A DNA stretch of 19,748 nucleotides, from the NCBI GenBank assembly GCA_004525465.1, contig SPCN01000009.1:1-19748 (forward strand), given 5' to 3'. A program made the position numbers and the translations under genes. The notes under the pieces are model-generated. The model was given only the letters and a program-made list of their open reading frames with translations, was not told the origin of the DNA and searched no databases. This document shows, one piece after another, positions 14,195-19,748 of the stretch. Each line of letters begins with the position of its first letter. Position 1 is the stretch's first letter. The DNA comes from Chrysiogenales bacterium (GTDB lineage Bacteria; Acidobacteriota; Aminicenantia; UBA2199).

Positions 14195-15125
14195 GGTAGC
14201 GGATGAACTCCAGCAAATTCGCCATTGACTCGCGATAGGCAGAGGCAGGGAACGATTCCAAAAAAGAGGCGCATTTTCTGTAATAACGATCGATGATCTG
14301 CAGCGACTGCTCTTTGATGCCCAGGATCCGGCACCGCTCCAGCAGCGGCTGTGGTCCGGAGCGGCGGAAATTCTTGATGAGCGGCAATGCGTCGTGGCGC
14401 AGCAACAGGATATAGGGCAGGGTCACCTTGCCTTCTTGCAGATCCTGAAAACGGCTTTTGCCGGCACTGTCGGAAAAGATATCCAGAAGATCGTCGCTGA
14501 TCTGAAAGATCATGCCGAAATCCTGGCCAAAACGGTAGAAATCGGCAGTTGCCCGCGCCGGTTTGTCATTCAATTGGGCTGCCAGCCGGGCAATGCCGGC
14601 GAACATGGACGATGTTTTTTTACGAATGATGTCAAAATAGGTACGGGAGTGAATGCGGTAATTGAAGTTATTGGCAAATTCCAGGATCTGTCCCTCGATC
14701 ATCTGCCGGGAAGCGTCCAGCATCATGTCCATGCTCCTGCTACGATTTTGAGCAGAGATCATGCGCAGCGAGGTAATGAATAGAAAATCACCCCAGAGCA
14801 GGGAAAGATAATTGCCGAAATGGTGATTGGTTGTTTTTTTGCCGCGGCGCCAGACGGAATTGTCCACAATATCATCATGAACCAGGCTGGAAAGATGAAG
14901 CATTTCAATGGCCGCCGCCATCTGCGGCAGCCCTTCAGTGTCAGCGCGGTTCATCCCGGCCAGCAGGAAAAAAAACGTGGCGCGGATCTTTTTTCCCTTG
15001 TCGACCGGAGTGTGCTGACGCAGTTCAGAAATCAAGTTGACTTTGCTGCGGAGTTGCCTGGCCAGAACCTTTTCCGTAGATCTGAGCATCGGCAGAATCG
15101 GTTCCTGCACTTTTAAATAGTCCAT
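14184..15125 (-). CDS. Long-chain polyprenyl diphosphate synthase
   Basis: This trans-isoprenyl diphosphate synthase adds isopentenyl units to an allylic diphosphate. It has 313 residues with both aspartate-rich motifs: DDIVD (84-88) and DDLLD (211-215), plus GKKIRA (44-49) and GQILEF (144-149). The residues 4 and 5 positions before the first motif are Ser80 and Ser79, small side chains that in this family leave the product pocket open. Together with the length, this points to a long-chain product such as heptaprenyl or octaprenyl for a quinone tail, in contrast to farnesyl or geranylgeranyl diphosphate. The start at 15125 has no ribosome site, and the putative promoter places the transcript start only a few bases upstream. 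It is the first gene of the operon with CYTH and the nucleotidyltransferase. Confidence 0.93.
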   Translation of the reverse strand: MDYLKVQEPILPMLRSTEKVLARQLRSKVNLISELRQHTPVDKGKKIRATFFFLLAGMNRADTEGLPQMAAAIEMLHLSSLVHDDIVDNSVWRRGKKTTNHHFGNYLSLLWGDFLFITSLRMISAQNRSRSMDMMLDASRQMIEGQILEFANNFNYRIHSRTYFDIIRKKTSSMFAGIARLAAQLNDKPARATADFYRFGQDFGMIFQISDDLLDIFSDSAGKSRFQDLQEGKVTLPYILLLRHDALPLIKNFRRSGPQPLLERCRILGIKEQSLQIIDRYYRKCASFLESFPASAYRESMANLLEFIRYRDY

Positions 15126-15136
15126 GGGTAGTGTTT

Positions 15137-15165
15137 ATCTTATCATCCCCAACGGAATTTTGCAA
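15137..15165 (-). promoter_or_regulatory. Putative promoter of the polyprenyl synthase operon
   Basis: On the minus strand, TTGCAA (15160-15165) and TAAGAT (15137-15142) are 17 bp apart, each matching 4 of 6 consensus bases. The predicted start is near 15130, about 5 nt before the ATG at 15125, which would give an almost leaderless message. Confidence 0.4.
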
Positions 15166-15181
15166 ACAGTAAACGCTTGAC

Positions 15182-15205
15182 AAAAAGCCCGGCCTAAAGC
15201 CCGGG
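15182..15205 (-). terminator. Intrinsic terminator after the coiled-coil protein gene
   Basis: On the minus strand, CCCGG and CCGGG (15201-15205 and 15188-15192) form a short GC stem with an 8-nt loop. A C and five T (complement of 15182-15187) follow. It lies 18 bp after the stop of the gene at 15223 and separates that operon from the polyprenyl synthase operon. Confidence 0.65.
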
Positions 15206-15222
15206 ACCGCGAATGAATCGTA

Positions 15223-15780
15223 TTATCTGAGCCAACCGGGAGGGACCCCGGCTTTACGGGCTTTTTCGTGAAGATCTTCCAGCTGCGTCTCTGCCTGGCT
15301 TAAAAAAAGCTTTTTCTGCTCGGTCTGATTGGTCAGTTGTGAGATCTGGACCTTGATGGCATCTTGTTCGGCCGGAATATTTTTAATATAGAAATCGGAC
15401 CATAACTTGTTCAAATCCAACTGTTCACGATCAATGTCTTCCTTCAACTTGGCGATGCGTTCTTGCAGTTCGTCCTGTTGTTTTTTCCAAAAATCAGGCT
15501 GCTTGGTTTGATCCTCACCGCTCTCTTTCCCGGGCAAAGACATGGCCGTTTCCTCGGGGAGGGGTTCGTCGGATTCCAACTGCACAAACCCATATTTTTT
15601 ACCGCCAACGGAAACCGAATTGATATTGCTGTCATTGACAACCAGCTTTGACTTGGCAATGTTTTTTCTTCTTTCTTCCTCCTGCTTTTTCAATGCGACC
15701 AGGTCAATGCCATTGCTGAAAAGCGGTACGAACCCGGCGCCTATGAAACAAACCAGCAAAGCTAAAAGGACGATTTTCAT
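15223..15780 (-). CDS. Exported coiled-coil protein ending in PPGWLR
   Basis: The 185-residue protein has a clear signal peptide (MKIVLLALLVCFIGAGFVPL, about 1-20). A short polar linker and a small segment, VGGKKYGFVQLES (58-70), follow. A long charged helix with coiled-coil character runs from about 97 to 175 (KKQQDELQERIAKLKEDIDR and onward). It ends in the motif ARKAGVPPGWLR. It is likely periplasmic or outer-membrane associated. The ATG overlaps the stop of the OmpA-like gene (ATGA), which makes a joint role in the envelope likely. A terminator follows. I do not recognise a named family; the helix length suggests a dimer or tethering rod. The compact C-terminal motif may be functional and is worth tracking in homologues. 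Confidence 0.85.
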   Translation of the reverse strand: MKIVLLALLVCFIGAGFVPLFSNGIDLVALKKQEEERRKNIAKSKLVVNDSNINSVSVGGKKYGFVQLESDEPLPEETAMSLPGKESGEDQTKQPDFWKKQQDELQERIAKLKEDIDREQLDLNKLWSDFYIKNIPAEQDAIKVQISQLTNQTEQKKLFLSQAETQLEDLHEKARKAGVPPGWLR

Positions 15781-17048
15781 TTCCCGTTCACCTCGATCTT
15801 CACCAGCCGGTTCTTCCTGCGCTCCGCTTCACTGCTGTTGTCGAATTGAGGTTCCTTTTCACCGTAAAAGAACGTCTCGATATGGGCGGCATCGATCCCA
15901 TACTGGCTGAGTAAAATATTCTTGATGGTTTCCACCCGCTCCGAGGAGAGGCGCAGATTGTATTCTTCCCGGCCGATGCTGCAGGTATAGCCGCGCAAGG
16001 TGATCAGGTATTCGTTTTTGGCGGCGATAAAATCCTTGATGGCAGTAAAATCGGCGCCATGATCACTGTTGGGCTGCCTGCTGTCAAAATCGAACATGAC
16101 ATCCACTTTCAGGCTAGCGATCATTTCTTCGGTTCCCGGCTCACCTTCAGTCTGTCCAGGTTCCTCGCTTTCGGCTTGCAACGTTTCCACGATCGGGATA
16201 CTTTCCCTTCCCCCGGGACCGGCGGAAACAATTTTTAACTCTTTGGGCAGGACCAACATCCGGTCGTTGACCTTGATATCCGAACTGGCATCCAGTATTT
16301 TCACCGTAGAATTGGTGTTCTCGCTGTGAATCACGATACCCAGGCCTATGATCAAGGGCGGCAGATCAGAAGCCACTTGGCGGTAAATCAGCAGGAAAGT
16401 TCCTTTGCCGACCACCCCTTCTCCCAGGTCTACTGTCACATATTGAGATTCGCCGGCAATTTCTCCGCGCTGGCCCATGGACAAATCGAAAAATACAACA
16501 TGGCCGCTGACCGCGTTGCTGGGAATGCGGCAAAGCCTGTAATCAATTTTTTGGATAAATAACGTCTGTTCCGGCTTGTACAGAATGGCGAAATCACCGA
16601 TATTGACAGGGTTGCAGCCTTTCTGCAACTGGATTACGGCCTGCTCGTCATAAATACAAGTAATCTCGGCCAGCGATTTCTTCAGGAAATACAGGCCCAA
16701 ACGGTCATGGTTGCGGGGGTGCCGGATGACCCGGCCTTGGCTTATGATCATGAGCAGGTCTCCCTCTTTAAGCCCGGCCTGGGAACCTTTATTGATCACC
16801 AATTCATCCAGGTCGGAAAATTCCCTGCGTTCGGGAGTCAATGAGTTTTTGCCGACGATCCTGATATCCTGCGGCACAGCGTCTTTGATGAAGTATGAAC
16901 AGTTCAAATCCGTTTCCGATATCAACAAGGATTCCGGTAAAAAGACATACGCTTTCTGCATATTTAATATTCTTTTGCTTTCTTCAGCACTGCTGATCAA
17001 GGCCGCTGCAAAAAAAACAAAAATGATAAGAAAAAACAATTTCTTCAT
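15777..17048 (-). CDS. Exported OmpA/MotB-like peptidoglycan-associated protein
   Basis: This 423-residue protein has a signal peptide (1-20, cleavage near ISSA-EE). The middle region (about 75-285) contains two beta-rich stretches whose pattern (GDLLMI, IRHPRNHDRLGLYF, NIGDFAILY) recalls regions found in LysM-associated exported proteins. An acidic Gly/Glu/Pro linker (290-308) leads to an OmpA-type domain (310-423). That domain shows GYTCSIGREEYNLRLSSERV (353-372) and AERRKNRLVKIEV (408-420). OmpA-type domains anchor proteins to peptidoglycan through an Asp and an Arg; here the Arg (371) is present but the usual Asp of GHTD is Cys356. GGGGAG lies 7 nt before the ATG, and a promoter is present. 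The next gene overlaps by 4 nt. Confidence 0.9.
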   Translation of the reverse strand: MKKLFFLIIFVFFAAALISSAEESKRILNMQKAYVFLPESLLISETDLNCSYFIKDAVPQDIRIVGKNSLTPERREFSDLDELVINKGSQAGLKEGDLLMIISQGRVIRHPRNHDRLGLYFLKKSLAEITCIYDEQAVIQLQKGCNPVNIGDFAILYKPEQTLFIQKIDYRLCRIPSNAVSGHVVFFDLSMGQRGEIAGESQYVTVDLGEGVVGKGTFLLIYRQVASDLPPLIIGLGIVIHSENTNSTVKILDASSDIKVNDRMLVLPKELKIVSAGPGGRESIPIVETLQAESEEPGQTEGEPGTEEMIASLKVDVMFDFDSRQPNSDHGADFTAIKDFIAAKNEYLITLRGYTCSIGREEYNLRLSSERVETIKNILLSQYGIDAAHIETFFYGEKEPQFDNSSEAERRKNRLVKIEVNGK

Positions 17049-17109
17049 TTTTTTCTCCCCTGTTTCAGTAAAATGGTCTGAATGCGAGTATTTTTCCCAT
17101 TACATATGA

Positions 17110-17138
17110 TTAATAAATGAAAAATAATGGATTGTCAA
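17110..17138 (-). promoter_or_regulatory. Promoter of the OmpA-like/coiled-coil operon
   Basis: On the minus strand, TTGACA (17133-17138) is a perfect -35 box, 17 bp from TATTAA (17110-17115). The predicted start is near 17103, giving a leader of about 54 nt with GGGGAG before the ATG at 17048. Confidence 0.65.
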
Positions 17139-17167
17139 GTATTTTGGCGTTTACCACAGCAATAACG

Positions 17168-17197
17168 ACCCGACATTTCAATAAATGAAAGCCGGGT
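17168..17197 (-). terminator. Imperfect hairpin directly after the YIP1 gene
   Basis: ACCCG (17168-17172) pairs with CGGGT (17193-17197), and TTTCA (17176-17180) with TGAAA (17186-17190), with small internal gaps. It starts immediately after the YIP1 stop codon. No T-run follows on the minus strand, so termination may be weak or assisted; the element could also be an mRNA 3' stabiliser. Confidence 0.4.
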
Positions 17198-17890
17198 TCA
17201 CATGCCTACTAATTTCATGATGAAATAGGAAAATGAAACAAAAACCAGACTTTTAAAAATAAAATACACCACTGCGATGGAAATGCTTTTTTGGGGGCTG
17301 ATCTTGGCAAAAAAGGCGATGCCCAGAGCCAGGGCCGCGAGGTACCAGATGGAAAAAAAATCGAACTGGGCAAGCACAATAAAAGACAAACTGCGGAAGT
17401 CCATCCCCGGGAAAAACATGGTTAGCCCGGTATGGATCAGCGTGGTTTTTTTCATCAAGATCAGCGATGATTTCAGTATCCCGCCCAGGAACATGTCCAA
17501 AATGGACGCATGCACTACCCCGGAAAAATAGTGAACATAATTTCCTTCGCTGCCGGCGACCTTGAAAAAAAGATAGATAAAAAAAGCGGCCACCACGATC
17601 ATCAGCCCGGCGAAAACAAGCGAAAGCATGGCGCCGGTCAGGCGTTGGCTGGGCGTGAATTTGTCCAAATTGGCCAATTGCTCTTCGCTCAGTTTGTCTG
17701 CCATTTCCGAATCACGGATGAACTTGGCCTGTTCGACCTTGGTGATGGGATAGGTAAGAAATGTGGCGATGGCAGTCAACAGCAGAATGACGGCCAACAC
17801 AGCCTGCCAGCGTTTTTTCTCCATTATTTTGCCGATGGTTTGAGCAGGATTTCCGATAACGCCGATAAAATCATTGTAAAATTCGTTCAT
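17198..17890 (-). CDS. YIP1-family inner-membrane protein
   Basis: The 230-residue protein is integral to the membrane, with about five hydrophobic segments: near 28-48, 86-110, 124-146, 168-195 and 200-226. A short cytosolic N-terminus precedes them, with the pattern FYNDFIGVIGNPAQTIGKIM, which recalls the start of bacterial YIP1-family (DUF1282-like) proteins. A charged loop at about 50-84 (KVEQAKFIRDSEMADKLSEE and onward) separates the first and second segments. In eukaryotes the family acts in membrane traffic; the bacterial role is not known. GAGGAAGG lies about 5 nt before the ATG at 17890, downstream of a strong promoter divergent from leuS. It is apparently a single-gene transcript. 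Confidence 0.82.
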   Translation of the reverse strand: MNEFYNDFIGVIGNPAQTIGKIMEKKRWQAVLAVILLLTAIATFLTYPITKVEQAKFIRDSEMADKLSEEQLANLDKFTPSQRLTGAMLSLVFAGLMIVVAAFFIYLFFKVAGSEGNYVHYFSGVVHASILDMFLGGILKSSLILMKKTTLIHTGLTMFFPGMDFRSLSFIVLAQFDFFSIWYLAALALGIAFFAKISPQKSISIAVVYFIFKSLVFVSFSYFIMKLVGM

Positions 17891-17963
17891 TTTGCCTTCC
17901 TCGACTTTTCTTCCCTCAAGTGTTAACCATCCTGCAAATTTTTCATCCCTACTCCTGAAAACA

Positions 17964-17993
17964 ATTATACGGAAAGGATCGCTTTTGGTTCAA
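17964..17993 (-). promoter_or_regulatory. Promoter of the YIP1-family gene
   Basis: On the minus strand, TTGAAC (17988-17993) and TATAAT (17964-17969) are separated by 18 bp. The -10 box is a full consensus match. The start is expected near 17957, with a leader of about 65 nt. It is divergent from the leuS promoter. Confidence 0.7.
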
Positions 17994-18015
17994 ACCGCGA
18001 TTTTTCCGAAATTGC

Positions 18016-18061
18016 CTTGAAAAAATACGCCGCCGCCGTTGTTCTGGCGGACTTTTTCAAG
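18016..18061. repeat. Inverted repeat overlapping the leuS promoter
   Basis: Outer arms CTTGAAAAA (18016-18024) and TTTTTCAAG (18053-18061) are perfect 9-bp inverted repeats. Inner CCGCC (18033-18037) and GGCGG (18046-18050) can extend the pairing. The element spans the leuS -35 box and spacer and ends at the base before the -10 box, a position suited to an operator. Confidence 0.5.
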
Positions 18062-18067
18062 TATAAT
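18039..18067 (+). promoter_or_regulatory. Promoter of leuS
   Basis: TTGTTC (18039-18044), a 17-bp spacer and TATAAT (18062-18067). The start is expected near 18074, leaving a leader of only about 24 nt with AAGGAAGAGAG before the ATG. That is too short for a T-box leader. Confidence 0.75.
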
Positions 18068-18097
18068 TGAAAATCGACAAGCGGTCAAGGAAGAGAG

Positions 18098-19748
18098 ATG
18101 AACTATAACTTTACTGAAATCGAAGCCAAGTGGCAGCGGCTCTGGCAGGAAAAGCAAACCTTCCGCACTATTCTTGATGGGCAAAAGAAAAAATATTATT
18201 GCCTGGAAATGTTCCCCTATCCTTCCGGTTCCGGCCTCCACGTCGGTCATCTCAAGAATTATGTGCCCACCGATGCCTTCTGCCGCTTCAAGAGCATGCA
18301 AGGTTACAATGTTCTGCACCCCATGGGTTGGGACGCCTTCGGCCAACCGGCTGAGAACGAGGCCATTCGGCTTGGCCGCAATCCGCGCCAGATGGTGCCC
18401 GAATACGCGGCCACTTACCGCGAAACCTTGATCAAAACCGGTTGTTCATATGATTGGCAACGCGAAATCAATTCCAGCCTGCCCGATTACTACAAGTGGA
18501 CACAGTGGATCTTCCTGTTGCTCCATCGTAAGGGGTTGGCCTATCGAACTACCGCGCCCATCAACTGGTGCCCCTCCTGCAAGACAGGCCTGGCCAACGA
18601 AGAGGTCAAGGACGGCCGCTGCTGGCGTTGCGATGCCCCGGTCGAAAAGAAGCCGATGCCGCAATGGTTCTTCCGCATAACGGCTTACGCTGACCGCCTG
18701 CTGGCCGACTTGGAAAAGCTCAACTGGTCGGAAGGGATGAAGGAGATGCAGCGCGACTGGATCGGCCGCAGTGAGGGGACTGAGGTCGATTTCGCCCTCA
18801 AAGACAGCAACCTGATCATCCGTGTCTTTACCACCCGGCCGGATACTCTGTTTGGCGCCACCTTCATGGTGCTGGCCCCGGAACACCCGCTGGTGTCGCA
18901 AATCACCGCCCCGAAGCGGCGCAGTGAAGTGGAGGCCTATATCCGCAAGGCTCAAGGCGAATCGGAGATCGACCGCCTGAATATTTCCCGTAGCAAGACA
19001 GGCGTTTTCACCGGCGCCTACGCCATCAACCCGGTCAACGGTAAAAAAATCCCGGTCTGGCTCGCCGACTACGTATTGATGAGCTACGGCACCGGAGCCG
19101 TCATGTGCGTGCCGGGCCATGACGACCGGGATTTTGAATTCGCCAGGAAGTTCGACCTGCCCATCGTGCAGGTGGTCAGCCGCGACGGTTCAACCTATGA
19201 ACTAAAAACCGCGGAAGCGGCTGAGGGAATCGCCGTCAATTCCGGCGCCTGGAGCGGTTTGTCCTCAAGCGCATTTAAAAAAGCGATCGTACCCTGGCTG
19301 GAAGAAAAAGGCCTGGGCCGCCCGACGATCAACTACCGGCTTCGAGACTGGCTGATTTCCCGCCAACGCTATTGGGGAGCACCGATCCCCATCGTCCATT
19401 GTTCAGGTTGCGGTGAAGTGGCGGTACCGGAAGCGCAGCTTCCGGTCCTGCTTCCCGACGTGGAGAACTACCAGCCCTCCGGCACCGGAGAGTCGCCGCT
19501 GGCTCTTATTCCCGAGTTCGTGCAGACCGTCTGCCCGAAATGCGGCGGCGCGGCCCGGCGTGAGACCGACACCATGGGTGGTTATGCCTGTTCTTCCTGG
19601 TATTTTTTCCGTTTCGCCGACGTCGGCAACGACAAGTTTTTCGCGTCACGGTCAGCCCTGGACTACTGGCTGCCGGTGGATTTATATACCGGGGGCATCG
19701 AACATGCCCGTTCCCATTTGCTCTATGCCCGCTTCTGGACCAAGGTGC
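18098..19748 (+). CDS. leuS: Leucyl-tRNA synthetase, bacterial type (3' partial)
   Basis: This class I synthetase charges tRNA-Leu in the cytoplasm. The first 550 residues are visible; full-length enzymes usually have 800-870, so the KMSKS loop and anticodon domain lie beyond the window. Visible parts are PYPSG and the HIGH-equivalent HVGH (48-51), a zinc finger with Cys158, Cys161, Cys175 and Cys178, and the editing domain with TTRPDTLFGA (245-254) and the GTGAVM...GHDDRDFEFA block. The catalytic fold resumes at DWLISRQRYWGAPIPI. A second Cys pair (HCSGCG and CPKCGG) suggests another zinc site. The motif TDTMGGYACSSWYFFRF differs from the commoner DTFVDSSWYFLRY. The ATG at 18098 has AAGGA 6 nt upstream, and the N-terminus MNYNFTEIEAKWQRLW is typical. 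Confidence 0.97.
   Translation, partial: MNYNFTEIEAKWQRLWQEKQTFRTILDGQKKKYYCLEMFPYPSGSGLHVGHLKNYVPTDAFCRFKSMQGYNVLHPMGWDAFGQPAENEAIRLGRNPRQMVPEYAATYRETLIKTGCSYDWQREINSSLPDYYKWTQWIFLLLHRKGLAYRTTAPINWCPSCKTGLANEEVKDGRCWRCDAPVEKKPMPQWFFRITAYADRLLADLEKLNWSEGMKEMQRDWIGRSEGTEVDFALKDSNLIIRVFTTRPDTLFGATFMVLAPEHPLVSQITAPKRRSEVEAYIRKAQGESEIDRLNISRSKTGVFTGAYAINPVNGKKIPVWLADYVLMSYGTGAVMCVPGHDDRDFEFARKFDLPIVQVVSRDGSTYELKTAEAAEGIAVNSGAWSGLSSSAFKKAIVPWLEEKGLGRPTINYRLRDWLISRQRYWGAPIPIVHCSGCGEVAVPEAQLPVLLPDVENYQPSGTGESPLALIPEFVQTVCPKCGGAARRETDTMGGYACSSWYFFRFADVGNDKFFASRSALDYWLPVDLYTGGIEHARSHLLYARFWTKV

Noticed and set aside
18068..18097. T-box leader for leuS
   Set aside because: The predicted transcript start is about 24 nt before the ATG, so there is no room; the inverted repeat lies upstream of the start and is not transcribed.
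1..19748. CRISPR arrays, tRNA/rRNA genes, insertion sequences, prophage or toxin-antitoxin modules
   Set aside because: I found no regular direct repeats, no cloverleaf, no transposase or integrase motif and no toxin-antitoxin pair; the small ORF at 4455 has no partner toxin.

Overview
The window reads as a chromosomal segment of a diderm (Gram-negative type) bacterium of moderately high GC. The diderm reading rests on an OmpA-like peptidoglycan-binding protein, several exported envelope proteins and near-consensus sigma-70-type promoters. The gene mix (a secreted SdrD-B-like protein, a YIP1 membrane protein, an eukaryote-like PAP phosphatase, a stand-alone phosphomannose-isomerase cupin) resembles Acidobacteriota/Aminicenantota-type genomes, but that placement is a low-confidence inference. 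I see no rRNA, tRNA, CRISPR array, transposase or phage gene.

Layout. (1) 1-2569, +: the C-terminal 855 residues of a large probable surface protein, cut by the left edge. (2) 2592-4441, +: a hairpin and a near-consensus promoter, then etfB-etfA for an electron transfer flavoprotein. (3) 4455-4692, -: a 63-residue coiled-coil gene with its own strong promoter and an inverted repeat around the -35 box. (4) 4732-7175, +: promoter, gmd, a PMI-type cupin overlapping it by 4 nt, a 3'(2'),5'-bisphosphate nucleotidase, and a terminator. (5) 7174-8360, -: promoter, a HIT-like gene, then a LOG-family gene. (6) 8389-11550, -: a group II PLP decarboxylase, then an exported amidase. (7) 11641-12770, -: a GAF-domain gene overlapping pyrE, which starts at TTG. 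(8) 12798-15165, -: a long-chain polyprenyl diphosphate synthase, a CYTH protein and a sugar nucleotidyltransferase in overlapping frames. (9) 15182-17138, -: promoter, an OmpA-like protein, a periplasmic coiled-coil protein, and a terminator. (10) 17198-17993, -: a YIP1-family membrane protein with promoter. (11) 18016-19748, +: a divergent promoter with an inverted repeat, then leuS, cut by the right edge.

How they fit together. The cupin, the nucleotidyltransferase and Gmd could together supply GDP-mannose and GDP-4-keto-6-deoxymannose. The PAP phosphatase beside Gmd would fit a sulfated deoxysugar glycan. The polyprenyl synthase could supply the lipid carrier or a quinone tail. ETF serves electron transfer from acyl-CoA-type dehydrogenases. 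pyrE and leuS are housekeeping genes.

No single locus is clearly a new defence or mobile system. The best candidates for something undescribed are the polyprenyl synthase-CYTH-nucleotidyltransferase operon, the Gmd-cupin-PAP phosphatase trio, and the small coiled-coil gene. No intergenic gap exceeds about 210 bp.
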